From Deltaproteobacteria bacterium (lineage in GTDB: Bacteria > Myxococcota > JADLHZ01), in assembly GCA_020848545.1 (NCBI GenBank), contig JADLHZ010000118.1:58409-122408 (forward strand): a stretch of 64,000 nucleotides of DNA, in the 5' to 3' direction. The number at the start of each line of letters is the position of its first letter. Positions within the stretch are counted from its first letter, which is position 1. Position numbers and translations under genes: made by a program. The notes beneath the pieces are model-generated. The model saw only the letters and a program-made list of their open reading frames with translations, did not search any database and was not told where the DNA came from. Positions 52,878-62,319 of the stretch are shown here, piece after piece.

Positions 52878-53575
52878 TCCAGCTCTTTCACGTCACGAAG
52901 ATCTATCAAGACAGCGACGCGCCGGCACTCAGCGACGTGTCGCTGTCGGTGGAGAAAAGCGAGTTCGTGTTCCTCACCGGGCCGTCCGGCGCCGGCAAGA
53001 CCACGCTCCTGCGCTTGCTTTATGGCGCCGACGTTTGCACCCGCGGGCAGATCCTGATGGCCGGGCGCAACCTGCAGAACGCGTCGCGCGACGTCGTCAC
53101 GCAGGTGCGCCGCGACGTCGGCGTCGTGTTCCAAGACTTCAAGCTCATCGCCACGCGCACGGTGTTCGACAACGTCGGCCTCGCGCTCGAAGTGCGCGGG
53201 TTGAGGCGTGTCGAGGTCGAGACGCGCGTGAAGGCGGTCTTGAACGAGGTTGGCCTCATCCACCGCGCACACGCGATGCCGCGGCGGCTCTCGGGCGGCG
53301 AGCAGCAACGGGTGGCGCTCGCGCGCGCGCTGGTCTCGAACCCGCGCATCCTCATCTGCGACGAGCCGACCGGCAACTTGGATCACGCGCTCTCGCTCGA
53401 GGTCATGGGCATCTTGGAGAAGGCGGCGATGCGCGGCGCCGCCGTGGTCTGCGCGACGCACGACGAAGGCCTCCTGCGCCAACACAAGCACCGCGTGCTC
53501 GCGCTCGATCGCGGCCGCTTGGTCTCCGATCGCCGCGGCGCCTTCGATCGCGCGGCCGATCTCGTGAGCGGTTGA
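52874..53575 (+). CDS. ftsE: Cell-division ABC ATPase FtsE
   Basis: The ATPase half of FtsEX, which couples the divisome to peptidoglycan hydrolase activation. Its 233 residues have Walker A GPSGAGKTTLLRLLYG near residue 37, the Q-loop in VVFQDFKLI, the signature [15 protein letters not shown] near 138 and Walker B ILICDEPTGNLD near 158. The start is TTG 52874. It overlaps ftsX by one base, then envC and ctpA genes follow. FtsE identity rests on that order and on the short, single-domain ATPase form. Confidence 0.93.
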   Translation: MIQLFHVTKIYQDSDAPALSDVSLSVEKSEFVFLTGPSGAGKTTLLRLLYGADVCTRGQILMAGRNLQNASRDVVTQVRRDVGVVFQDFKLIATRTVFDNVGLALEVRGLRRVEVETRVKAVLNEVGLIHRAHAMPRRLSGGEQQRVALARALVSNPRILICDEPTGNLDHALSLEVMGILEKAAMRGAAVVCATHDEGLLRQHKHRVLALDRGRLVSDRRGAFDRAADLVSG

Positions 53576-54441
53576 TGCGCCGGCTTCTGGAACGCACGGT
53601 GCGCGGCGTCCGCCACACGCCCGGGCTCTTCGTGACGACGACGGCGGCGGTGGCGGTGAGCCTCGTGCTCGCCGGCGCCTTCGCGCTCGCGTCGTTGCAC
53701 CTGCGCGAATGGACGGCGTCGCTCGTCGGCACCGAGACGCTCGTTGCGTACTTGCGGCCTGAGGTCGACGAGCCCAAAGCGGCCGAGGTGGCGCGCGCGC
53801 TGTCCGCGTTGCCGCGCGTCGCCAAGGTCGAGCTCGAATCGCCGCGCGCCGCCGCCGAACGCTTGAAGCTCGTGCTCGGCGCCAAGGACGACGCTGTCCT
53901 CGGCGCAGCGCTCACCTGGTCGGCCGTCGTCAGCGCGAAGGTGCCGGGTGAGCTGCCGGATCTCGCGGCAGCGGTGCAGAAAGTGGCGGGCGTGGATGAG
54001 GTCGACTTCGGCGCGGCGGTCTACGAGCGCCTGCAGGCGATCGAGCGCGTGGCCGTGGGCTTCGGCATCGCGCTCCTCATCCTCGTGCTCTCGGTGTGTG
54101 CGTTCGTCGTCAACATCGCGGTCTCGCTCGCGCTCTTCGTTCGCCGCGAAGAGATCGCCGTGCAGCGCATCGTCGGCGCGAGCGACGGCTTCGTGCTCCT
54201 GCCCTTGCTCGTCGAGAACGCCATCTCCGGGCTTGCCGGCGGGTTGCTCGCGCTCTTCGTGCTCTACTCGCTCTTTTCGAGCTTCGTTTCGCGTTACGCC
54301 GGGGCTATCGTGGCCCTCGGCGTGTCGCCGCCGCGCTTCTTCGACGGCGCTTTGGCGACCTCGCTCGTCCTCGCCGGCGCCGCCATCGCCTGCGCCGGCG
54401 CCCTGGTCGCGTCGCTCAGACACTTGCGGCAAGCCGAATGA
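53575..54441 (+). CDS. ftsX: Cell-division permease FtsX
   Basis: The membrane half of FtsEX, 288 residues. One N-terminal helix (LFVTTTAAVAVSLVLAGAF) is followed by an extracytoplasmic loop of about 120 residues that in other species binds EnvC. Three C-terminal helices follow (FGIALLILVLSVCAFVVNIAV, the ISGLAGGLLALFVLYSLF segment and LATSLVLAGAAIACAGALVA), with the FtsX motif VRREEIAVQRIVGAS between. ATG 53575 starts one base into the ftsE stop. The stop overlaps the envC start by four bases. Confidence 0.93.
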   Translation: MRRLLERTVRGVRHTPGLFVTTTAAVAVSLVLAGAFALASLHLREWTASLVGTETLVAYLRPEVDEPKAAEVARALSALPRVAKVELESPRAAAERLKLVLGAKDDAVLGAALTWSAVVSAKVPGELPDLAAAVQKVAGVDEVDFGAAVYERLQAIERVAVGFGIALLILVLSVCAFVVNIAVSLALFVRREEIAVQRIVGASDGFVLLPLLVENAISGLAGGLLALFVLYSLFSSFVSRYAGAIVALGVSPPRFFDGALATSLVLAGAAIACAGALVASLRHLRQAE

Positions 54442-55457
54442 TCGCGCTGCTCGTTGTCCTGAGCGTCGCCGCGCCGGTCGCCGACAAGGTGCAAGACTCG
54501 GGCGACGCGATCAAAGAGCTCAAGCAGGAGGAGCGCGACGTGCTCGACACGCTGGACCGCGTCATCGACGAGCGGCGTTCGCTCGAGCGGAAGGCGCGCG
54601 GCGCGAACCACGAGCTCGCTGAGCTGAACCGCACGCTCGCGAACGAGGAGAAGAAGCTCGCGGACGAAGAGAAGGCGGTCGCGCGCGCGCTGATCGACGC
54701 CCGGGCGCGGCTGCGCCAGCTCGACAAGCTCCTGCGCGGCCAGGCGCTGCGCTTCGTCGTCGGCGCCGAGAGCTTCGCCGACGGCGTGCGCCGCTCGCGC
54801 ATCGTCGAGCGCGGGTTTCGCCGCGACGCGCAGATGGTCGATCGCGCGACGCGGATCTTCGAAGCGCGCCAGCAGAAGGCGCGCGAGCTCGACCGGAAGC
54901 GGCAGCAGCAGAAGTCGATGCTCGCCGCGATCGACGAGATGAAGCGCAGCATCGCCGAGAAGTCGGTGGAGCTGCAGGCGACGCTGCTCGCCGTGCGCCA
55001 GAAGCGTTCGCTCGAGGAGCGCGCGTACTACGATCTGCGCGAGTTCGAGGCCACGCTTCAACGCGAGAGCGAAGAGGACGTCATCGCGCTCGCCGACCCC
55101 TTTGCGAAGAAGCGCGGTGAGCTCGCGTGGCCGATCGATCGCCGCTTTCTGCGCGCCGACGCGGACGCACGCGCGGTGCACTTTGCCCCGCCGCCCGGCA
55201 CCGACGTGCGCGCCATCGCCTCGGGCAGCGTGGCCTATGCGGGCGAGCTCGACGGCTATCGTGCGCTCGTCATCGTCAAACACTCGGAAAACTACTACGG
55301 CGTCTACGCCGGGCTCGGCGCGGCGGTGGTGAAGGCCGGCGACTCGGTGGCGGCGCATGCGCGGCTCGGCGCGGCGACCGGCGACGTGGTCTTCGAGCTG
55401 CGCCGGCGCACCGTGGTGACGCCGAGCGAGGAGGTGATCACATGGCTCGCACATTAA
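54438..55457 (+). CDS. envC: EnvC-like amidase activator with degenerate LytM domain
   Basis: A 339-residue secreted protein: a signal-like MIALLVVLSVAAPVA, then a long coiled coil (about 20-215; EERDVLDTLDRVIDERRSLE, KMLAAIDEMKRSIAEK), and a C-terminal LytM/M23 fold (225-335; PPGTDVRAIASGSVAYAGEL, GVYAGLGAAVVKAGDSVA). The metal-binding HxGxD and HxH positions are replaced (AVHFAPP, VVFELRR), so it cannot be an active endopeptidase. EnvC is likewise catalytically dead and activates amidases. Its place directly after ftsX supports the same role. Confidence 0.88.
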   Translation: MIALLVVLSVAAPVADKVQDSGDAIKELKQEERDVLDTLDRVIDERRSLERKARGANHELAELNRTLANEEKKLADEEKAVARALIDARARLRQLDKLLRGQALRFVVGAESFADGVRRSRIVERGFRRDAQMVDRATRIFEARQQKARELDRKRQQQKSMLAAIDEMKRSIAEKSVELQATLLAVRQKRSLEERAYYDLREFEATLQRESEEDVIALADPFAKKRGELAWPIDRRFLRADADARAVHFAPPPGTDVRAIASGSVAYAGELDGYRALVIVKHSENYYGVYAGLGAAVVKAGDSVAAHARLGAATGDVVFELRRRTVVTPSEEVITWLAH

Positions 55458-56554
55458 TCTTCGGCGGCGTCTTTTGCGCTGCCGCGACGGTGTCTTTTGC
55501 GCTCTACGGCGCCGACGCGACCTACACGCAGCTCGCCGTCTTCGCCCGCGCCTTCAACGCGATTCAGCAGCACTACGTCGAGCGCATCACGCCCGAGCGC
55601 CTGGTCGAGCGCGCGATCACCGGCATGGTGAAGGATCTCGACCAGACGAGCGAGTACGTGCCGGCCGAGACCTTCAAGCGCCTGCGCGGCGACAGTAAAG
55701 ACAGCGTAGCCCACGGCGGCCTCGCGACGAGCTGCGACACCGGCGTCGTGCGCATCGCCGCTTTGCTGCCGGACGGCCCCGCCGAGCGCGCCGGGCTGCT
55801 CCTCGGCGACATCGTGAAGGCGGTCGACGATTCGGCCACCTCGTGCCCGACAGCATCGCCGCGCTTCGGCTTCCCGAAGGCCGAGGGCGCGCCCAACTCG
55901 AAGCTGAAGCTCACGATCGATCGGCCGGGCTTCTTGGTGCCGCGCTACTTCACGCTCGTACGCCAGCCGCTGCCGGACATCAGCGTGTTCTCGCAGCGGA
56001 AGGGCGACGTCATCGTCGTGACGGTGAAGCGCTTCTCGGACGGGGCCTCGCGCATGCTCGCGAACGCGATCGTGCGCGAGCGTGGCAAGCCGTACTCCGG
56101 CGTGGTCGTCGATCTGCGCGACAACCCGGGCGGCTTCGTCACCGAGGCCGTCCGCATGGTCGACTTCTTCGTCGACAAGGGCGACATCGTCTCGACGCTC
56201 GGGCGAGACGGCGAGGTCATCGAAGCGTATCAGGCGACGGCGATCGTCAAGGCCGAGACCGCGCCCGTCGTCGTCCTCGTCAACAAGCATTCGGCATCCG
56301 CGGCGGAGATCGTCGCCGGCGCGCTGCAAGATCTCGGGCGTGCGCAGATCGTTGGCGAGCGCACCTTCGGCAAGGCGAGCGTGCAGACCATCATCGAGCT
56401 CGAAGACGGCTCGGCGTTGAAGCTGACGACCGCGCACTACTACACGCCGAAGAAGCGGATGATCGACAAGCAGGGCATCGAGCCGCAGATCGCGCTCTCT
56501 GATGTTCCGGAAGAGCAGTGGGTGGCGCGCGCGGCGGAAGTGATCAAACACTGA
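55442..56554 (+). CDS. S41-family C-terminal processing protease (CtpA-like)
   Basis: A 370-residue periplasmic serine protease with an N-terminal signal or anchor (TLIFGGVFCAAATVSFALYG). A PDZ-like domain is near 90-165, the catalytic fold follows with VVVDLRDNPGGFV, the nucleophile region NKHSASAAEIVAGALQD (Ser in the SAS stretch, about 284-286) and K311 in GERTFGKASVQ, forming the Ser/Lys pair. It begins 16 bases inside envC. CtpA homologues next to FtsEX-EnvC-type genes commonly control hydrolases or adaptors in the envelope, which would fit here. Confidence 0.9.
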   Translation: MARTLIFGGVFCAAATVSFALYGADATYTQLAVFARAFNAIQQHYVERITPERLVERAITGMVKDLDQTSEYVPAETFKRLRGDSKDSVAHGGLATSCDTGVVRIAALLPDGPAERAGLLLGDIVKAVDDSATSCPTASPRFGFPKAEGAPNSKLKLTIDRPGFLVPRYFTLVRQPLPDISVFSQRKGDVIVVTVKRFSDGASRMLANAIVRERGKPYSGVVVDLRDNPGGFVTEAVRMVDFFVDKGDIVSTLGRDGEVIEAYQATAIVKAETAPVVVLVNKHSASAAEIVAGALQDLGRAQIVGERTFGKASVQTIIELEDGSALKLTTAHYYTPKKRMIDKQGIEPQIALSDVPEEQWVARAAEVIKH

Positions 56555-56615
56555 GGCCGTTCGTGGCGCGCGATCGCGGCGCTCGATCTTCATGCGCTCG
56601 ATGCGCAAAGCTGCC

Positions 56616-57023
56616 TCACGCGAGGCGGGTGCGGGCGAGCGCGACGAGCGCCAACATCGCGTCGACGGCCGTGAAGATGCCGACGACTTTGTGGTTCTGC
56701 ATGACCACGGCCGACCCCCACTTGTGCGCGGCCATTTGCTCGACGACGGCGTCGAGCGCCGCGTCCGGCGAGCAGGTGTACGGTTCACGGCGCATGATGT
56801 CTTCGATCTTGACCCGGTCGGGGTTCACCCCGGACAGCGCCGAGACGGCCCGCAGATCCGATTGTGTGACGAGGCCGACGAGCTTCTCACCCGAGAGGAC
56901 GGGGAGGTGGCGAATCCCTTTCGTCTCCATCAAGTCAGCGGCGCGCTTGAGTGAGCTGCCGGGCTCGATGCTGATCGGCGTCGTGCTCATGTACTTCGAG
57001 ATCGGGGGGATGTGCTTGCTCAT
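56616..57023 (-). CDS. CBS-domain protein (tandem pair)
   Basis: A 135-residue protein consisting of two CBS repeats (GIRHLPVLSGEKLVGLVTQSD, then SAVVMQNHKVVGIFTAVDAM), which usually bind adenine nucleotides. There is no fused effector domain, so it likely senses energy charge and acts on another protein. It lies 16 bases downstream of a second CBS protein on the same strand, and a heterodimer is plausible. AGGGAGGA precedes the ATG. Confidence 0.9.
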   Translation of the reverse strand: MSKHIPPISKYMSTTPISIEPGSSLKRAADLMETKGIRHLPVLSGEKLVGLVTQSDLRAVSALSGVNPDRVKIEDIMRREPYTCSPDAALDAVVEQMAAHKWGSAVVMQNHKVVGIFTAVDAMLALVALARTRLA

Positions 57024-57039
57024 CGGTCCTCCCTCCTGA

Positions 57040-57495
57040 TCACAGGCCTGCGGCCGACGCGTTGAAGCTCTTCACGGCGAAATTGAACGGCAGCACGCGG
57101 GCGCCGATCGAACCATTGTCGCCGATGAGCATCGTCAACAAATCGGACGACGTGACGAGGCCCTTGAGCTTCTTGTTCTCGACGACCGGTAGCGCGTCGA
57201 TCTTGTATTCGATCATCAGCTCGGCGGCGCGGCTCACGGTCGTTTCTCCGTGAATCGTGATTGGCGATTCGGTCATGGCTTCGCTCACGGGGAGATCCGC
57301 AACGACGATGCCGTTGTTGCCCCGGGTCGCGTGAAGGAGGACGTCGCGGTCGGAAAGAATGCCGACCAGGCGGCCTTCGGAGACGACGGGCAGGTGTCGG
57401 ACGCGATGCTCGCTCATCCAGCGATAGGCGGCAGCGAGTGAATTCTCCGGGGCGACGAAATGGACTTCTTTGGTCATGACGGTTTGCGCTTGCAT
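57040..57495 (-). CDS. CBS-domain protein, first of a pair
   Basis: A 151-residue protein with two CBS repeats (HRVRHLPVVSEGRLVGILSD and IDALPVVENKKLKGLVTSSD) and a C-terminal extension (PFNFAVKSFNASAAGL) absent from its neighbour. ATG 57495 follows GAGGAG at good spacing; the frame to 57726 lacks protein-like sequence. It is the upstream gene of the CBS pair and divergent from the STAS-like gene, with a 279-base gap in which I see no further gene. Confidence 0.9.
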   Translation of the reverse strand: MQAQTVMTKEVHFVAPENSLAAAYRWMSEHRVRHLPVVSEGRLVGILSDRDVLLHATRGNNGIVVADLPVSEAMTESPITIHGETTVSRAAELMIEYKIDALPVVENKKLKGLVTSSDLLTMLIGDNGSIGARVLPFNFAVKSFNASAAGL

Positions 57496-57774
57496 CTTGG
57501 GTCTCCTCGACGCCCCACCAAGCATGATGTGGGCCAACGCCGGCGACGTGCAGTTTGAAGCCCTGAAGCGCCGTGCGCCGCCGCGGTTGTGGTCGGTTGG
57601 TAACCGCGCGCGCTGTGGATGATTCCGTCCGGTAGCACGAACAACGCGCCACGTTCTCACCCCGCCGAGCAGAACGCGCCTGGCGCAGTGGCTGCATTTC
57701 TCCCGCCGCACCTCACGCTCCGCCAATCACCCCGGTGCGCGCGTCGTGAAAGAGTTTCAGGTAGACTGGCGCGC

Positions 57775-58258
57775 ATGGGACCGGAGATTCCCATCGTCAC
57801 CACGATCAAGAGCCAAATCGCTGTCTCGCGCGTCGACGAGCTGTCGCTCTTCGTTGCCGCGGAGCACTTCGACGACGATGATTGGGCGGACTGGCTCGAG
57901 ATGGGCACCAAGTTCACGCGCGACTTCGGCGTGTCGCGTTTCATCCTGAACTACTCGACGGGCAGCGGCCCGACGACCCGGCAGCGCGCCGCCCTCGCTG
58001 CGGTCAAGGACCAGTTCGGCTTCGACCAGATCGAGCGGCAAGTGCTGCTGACGGACTCCGTTCTGATGCGCGGCGCCATCGCCGCGATGTCATGGCTGAT
58101 CCGGCCGAAGATCGAAACAAAGTGCTATTCGCTGTCGCAGGTGGACAAGGCGTTTGGCTGGCTGGCGGGGGGGGGGCGCACACTTCGATCGCGATCGCGC
58201 GCTGATGCGATTGAACGAGCTCTCGGAGCGGGTGGGCTTGCCGAAGCTCTCGGTCTAA
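57775..58258 (+). pseudogene. SpoIIAA/STAS-like gene with frameshift at a G10 tract
   Basis: The ATG 57775 frame gives a STAS-like alpha/beta protein (IAVSRVDELSLFVAAEHFD, RQRAALAAVKDQFGFDQIER, AAMSWLIRPKIETKCYSL) up to residue 131, where it meets ten Gs. After the tract, the frame as sequenced reads nonsense to 58362. The next frame reads AHFDRDRALMRLNELSERVG and stops at 58258, a sensible helical C-terminus. One G fewer (G9) would restore a 160-residue protein. This may be phase variation, a real mutation or a sequencing error. It is divergent from the CBS pair. Confidence 0.75.
58167..58176 (+). repeat. Ten-G homopolymer inside the STAS-like gene
   Basis: The longest mononucleotide run I noticed in the window lies in the coding sequence exactly where the reading frame breaks. 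Such tracts slip during replication and are a known cause of on/off switching, as well as of sequencing errors. Confidence 0.9.
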
Positions 58259-58499
58259 GGACTGGCGATGGCGGCCGGGCGAAGCTCTCCCAGGGGACGA
58301 TATCCGTAGAACTCGGACGTCCCCATGATGATTCGGCCGTTGAAAGCTGCCCCGGGAGCTAGGCTGGCCGGCGCCGGAGCACGGACTCATGAGATGGAAG
58401 TCCCGCCTCCGCCTCGGCCTGGAGCTCGCAAAACATTCCGCCAAAGCGTGACGGGGGTCACGGCAATCACTTGGCGACTGCGCGTATTCGCCGCGCACA

Positions 58500-61400
58500 A
58501 TGAACAACCTTGCCGGGCTTCGCCCGAAGCGCCTCCTCCCGATCCTTGCCTTCGCGCTCGCCGCCTGCCCGCCACCTCCGCCACCGCCGCTCCCGGCAGG
58601 CGACATGTGCGTCGTGCCCGAGACCTCGGGCGCCCCACCGCGGCCGCTTTGGGGTGAGCAGCCGAACGCGGCGCCGGCAGTGGTCGTCACCACCGCCGAC
58701 CCTGCGAGCATCGGCAAGGTCGTGGCATGCGATCCGGCCAAGCTCGGACAATACCCCGTCGCCGAGTCCGGTAATCCGAACCGGAAGGGCGCCGACCTGC
58801 AGAACCTGTCGACGAACTTCCACGTCACGAAGTCGCTCGAGATCGTCGTCTCCGCGATCGACAAGGCGGTGGCCAAGCTGCAAAAGTTCCAGTCCGACGT
58901 GAACAAGCCGGATCAGCCGGGGTACTGCACGTGCAACGGTGGGCTCGCCGATCCTTCCTGTACCGCCACCAACAAGACGCGCGAAGACTGCGCGATCTTC
59001 TGCGATCCGATCCAAAATACTTCGCTCGTGACGCCCTGCTCGGGCGTGCTCGTGTGGACGCCGAACGACATTTTCAAGACCAAGGCGGCGAACATCCAGT
59101 TCGCGCTCAACCTCGTCGGCTTCCTCGACGAGATGCAGAACTTCACGAGCTCGGACTTCTTCAACGACGTCGTCAGCGCGCTCACCGCCATCGGCAGCGG
59201 CCTCGAAAACCTCAACGACCTCTTGATCAAGCTGTCGTGCTGGGTCGACCTCTTCAGCGAGGGCTACCACCTCGGCAGCTACAGCGAGCAGCGCCCGGAC
59301 CTGCACATGTGCATCGGCTACTACGGCCACGGCGCCTACGCTCGCCTCACCGACGGCAGCCGCTTCGACGTCGGCGGGCGCTACACGTCGGCGAACCTCT
59401 CGGAGGAGCACCGCGCCCAGATGCGCACCGGCGGCTTCGGGGTCACCGCGTTCGGCAAGACGTTCAGCCTTCTGCCAAACCCGGAATTCAACGTGCAGAT
59501 CGACGGCTACAAGTTCTTCGACGCGTGTGCGCCGCTCGGCATCGACGCGCTCGGCGACCCGATGCAGTGCGGGCTCATCGGCAGCTATCCGCCGATTTGG
59601 GTCGGCAACGCCGCGGCGCCGCCCGGCACGCTCGACATGGACGACGTCGACATCTTCAGCCTCGCCGATCGGGCAGATCTCCAGCAGCTCGACAGCAACG
59701 GCGACAACATCCTCGCGCTCGGCGAGTTCCTGGTCACGAGCTACAGCCCGTTCGCTTACACGAGCGCGGTCGACGGCAACACCTATACCTGGCCGCGCAG
59801 CGTCGTGCAGAGCTTCCAGGCGGCGAACGGCTACGACGAGTTCGAAGGCCGTGAAGCGTCCGTCATCTCCGCCGGGCTCAACATCAACCCCGAGTTGACG
59901 CCGATCGAGAAGCAGCTGCCGACGATCACGATCGTGCCCGGCGTTTTCGTCACGCCGATCCTTCGGCTCGGCGCCGGCGCCGCGTGGACGAGCGAGGCCT
60001 TCGAGCTGCGCAAACGACTCCAGGACGCGATCAACACGAACCTCCCGGCTCCCGACCAGTTCGGCATCAACGGCTTCGAGCGCAACATGCACGCGTTCCA
60101 GGCGCCGGATCTCACCGCCGACGATGGCACCACCGCCTACGTCACGCCCGGCGTCGAAGTGCTCGTGACCATCGGCCTTCAGATCTCGAGCGCGATCCAG
60201 CTCGGCATCTTCGCGTCGATCGGCCTCGACGTCGAGCTGCGCCCCGGCGGTCACGGCGGCATCGTCGACGCCTCGCGCGGGTTGACCCAGGCGCTGCACG
60301 ACTCAAACCCGCCGGACACCCTGCCGTGCTCGCCGACGATCTCTCAGAGCGTCGAGCACGTCTGCTCGGACATGCAGTACGACAGCCTCGAGCCCGGCTC
60401 GGATCCGGACAGCACCTACGCCTGCACAGAGGCGAAGGGGCACTCGTGCTGCGTGAAGTTCACGGTGTCGGAGGGCGGATCGCTCAGCAACGTCTACGCG
60501 TGCATCGACGACTGGACCGGCATCGACGAAGCGCACTGCGGGTGCGCCACGGCGGATACCAAGGAGTGTCTGCGCGACTATCAGCCCTACTTGAGCGCAA
60601 CGACGTACGGACAGGTCGCCAACGCCATGGCGATCACCCAGATCCAATCCACGTGGAACGCGAGCCAGTCGTGCGCCGATTGCAAGAAGGACGGCAGCTG
60701 TCCGATCCAGGAATCTCCGAGCGATCCGCCCTTCGACAATCCCTGCGAGACGCACGGCTACTGCGTCGATGGCGCCACGACCACCTACGACGTGCTCGCG
60801 GCGCAGTGCGCCGGTGAGTTCCACCGCTACGGCTGCGTGCCGCGCGTCATCAGCGAGGTCACCGGCTGGACCGGCCCCGGCTGTCACCCGTTGAACCAAG
60901 GCTTCCCATCGGCCTGCGGCTGCGGCGCGAGCGGCGACTGCGCGAGCGGCGAGACGTGCAACGCGGGTCGCTGCGAGAACGGCAGCGGTCCCGTCGACTG
61001 CTCGTGCGATCCGGGGATCAGCGGCAGCTGCCCGAGCGGCCGGAGCTGCATCGACGGCGCGTGTGTCATCGACTGCGGGGCGTGCGGCGCCGCGACGACT
61101 TGCTCGAACGGTCACTGTCTGCCCTCGAGCGGCGTTCCCTTCGCTGAGCAGATCGTGTGGACGAGCACGCACGTGCCGTCGCCGCTGCACTCGATCGAGA
61201 GCTACGGGCTCGTCGACTTCAAGCTGCAGGCGATCCTCGACGCGGCGCTCGAGATCGCGCTGAAGATCAAGCTGTTCAAGAAGGTAAAGGAGTTCAAAGT
61301 CTGGGACTGGTCGGACGCGTGGGATCTCGGGTCGACTTGGAAGTCGAAGTACCAACCCGGGCTCGAAGCCCAATATGAGGATCCTTGCGATCCGATCGGC

Positions 61401-62198
61401 ACGGTGACGAACCACGAGCCGAGCGCTTGGGGCTGTTCGGGCGCGAGCACGCTCGTGTGCCGTTATCCGTCGAGCGCCGACTCGGCCTGGGCGTCGTATG
61501 ACACGCCGACGGAGCTCATCGCCGCGTGCAAGGACGAGATGCCGCTCCACGTGGAGAATCCGCCGGCGCCCACCGGCGCAGACTTCGCCGACGGCCTCAC
61601 CGACCTCGCCGACTTCGGCCTGTCCGTGGGCGAGACGGTTTGGAATCAGAGCCAGCTCTGTGTCGGCGACGGCAAGCAGACCTTCACCGAGTGGCTGACG
61701 AGCCTCAGCGCGAGCCCGTCGACTTTGAGCTGCACGTACACGGGTCCCACACCGGGCGCGACGCCGTCGGTGTTTCCGTGCGCGGCGACCGACACCTATC
61801 TTCTGCAGATCTGGGGGTGTCTCGATACGAGCGCGGCCCCCTCCGTGGTGACGAGCCTCGGCACGATTTCGCCGATGTACAGCTCGTCGCTCACCGATCC
61901 GAGCGTCGTCGATCTCGCGGCGATCGTGAACCCGGCGAGCGGCGCGCTCATCGGCCCGGCCGCGGTGCTGCCTGCGCCACAGAAGCTGCAGGTGTACGCA
62001 TGGCTCGCGGCGGTCGAGGCGTGCTTTGACAACCACCACGCCGCCGAGGAGCCGTGCGTGCAGCTCACTGGCGCGAGTGGTCTCCACCGGTGCTGCGGCG
62101 ACGGCGTCAAGCTCGCGAGCGAGGCTTGCGATGACGGCAACACCGCGCCAGGCGACGGGTGCGCTTACGATTGCACGATCGAGGCGCCGAAACCCTGA
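58500..62198 (+). CDS. Giant Cys-rich lipoprotein (1232 residues)
   Basis: A surface or periplasmic lipoprotein: signal RLLPILAFALAAC (C23) and then a polyproline PPPPPPP run. Most of the chain has no family I can name. An EF-hand-like DSNGDNILALGEF lies near residue 395. Two EGF-like Cys clusters occur around 800-870 (CGCGASGDCASGETCNAG, CPSGRSCIDGAC). The C-terminus GDGVKLASEACDDGN followed by GDGCAYDC is the myxobacterial Cys-rich (DUF4215-type) repeat. The start is ATG 58500. It is the largest gene here and stands alone; adhesion or prey contact is a guess. Confidence 0.82.
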   Translation: MNNLAGLRPKRLLPILAFALAACPPPPPPPLPAGDMCVVPETSGAPPRPLWGEQPNAAPAVVVTTADPASIGKVVACDPAKLGQYPVAESGNPNRKGADLQNLSTNFHVTKSLEIVVSAIDKAVAKLQKFQSDVNKPDQPGYCTCNGGLADPSCTATNKTREDCAIFCDPIQNTSLVTPCSGVLVWTPNDIFKTKAANIQFALNLVGFLDEMQNFTSSDFFNDVVSALTAIGSGLENLNDLLIKLSCWVDLFSEGYHLGSYSEQRPDLHMCIGYYGHGAYARLTDGSRFDVGGRYTSANLSEEHRAQMRTGGFGVTAFGKTFSLLPNPEFNVQIDGYKFFDACAPLGIDALGDPMQCGLIGSYPPIWVGNAAAPPGTLDMDDVDIFSLADRADLQQLDSNGDNILALGEFLVTSYSPFAYTSAVDGNTYTWPRSVVQSFQAANGYDEFEGREASVISAGLNINPELTPIEKQLPTITIVPGVFVTPILRLGAGAAWTSEAFELRKRLQDAINTNLPAPDQFGINGFERNMHAFQAPDLTADDGTTAYVTPGVEVLVTIGLQISSAIQLGIFASIGLDVELRPGGHGGIVDASRGLTQALHDSNPPDTLPCSPTISQSVEHVCSDMQYDSLEPGSDPDSTYACTEAKGHSCCVKFTVSEGGSLSNVYACIDDWTGIDEAHCGCATADTKECLRDYQPYLSATTYGQVANAMAITQIQSTWNASQSCADCKKDGSCPIQESPSDPPFDNPCETHGYCVDGATTTYDVLAAQCAGEFHRYGCVPRVISEVTGWTGPGCHPLNQGFPSACGCGASGDCASGETCNAGRCENGSGPVDCSCDPGISGSCPSGRSCIDGACVIDCGACGAATTCSNGHCLPSSGVPFAEQIVWTSTHVPSPLHSIESYGLVDFKLQAILDAALEIALKIKLFKKVKEFKVWDWSDAWDLGSTWKSKYQPGLEAQYEDPCDPIGTVTNHEPSAWGCSGASTLVCRYPSSADSAWASYDTPTELIAACKDEMPLHVENPPAPTGADFADGLTDLADFGLSVGETVWNQSQLCVGDGKQTFTEWLTSLSASPSTLSCTYTGPTPGATPSVFPCAATDTYLLQIWGCLDTSAAPSVVTSLGTISPMYSSSLTDPSVVDLAAIVNPASGALIGPAAVLPAPQKLQVYAWLAAVEACFDNHHAAEEPCVQLTGASGLHRCCGDGVKLASEACDDGNTAPGDGCAYDCTIEAPKP

Positions 62199-62319
62199 AG
62201 CATCGACCGCCGCGGACGCGCGGGCGGACAAGAATGTTACGCGGCTCCGCCGTAGGAGCGGAAGCGCGCGCCGAAGTCGCGATTTGCTCATCACGACGTG
62301 CCGAGAGTATGCTCATAGA

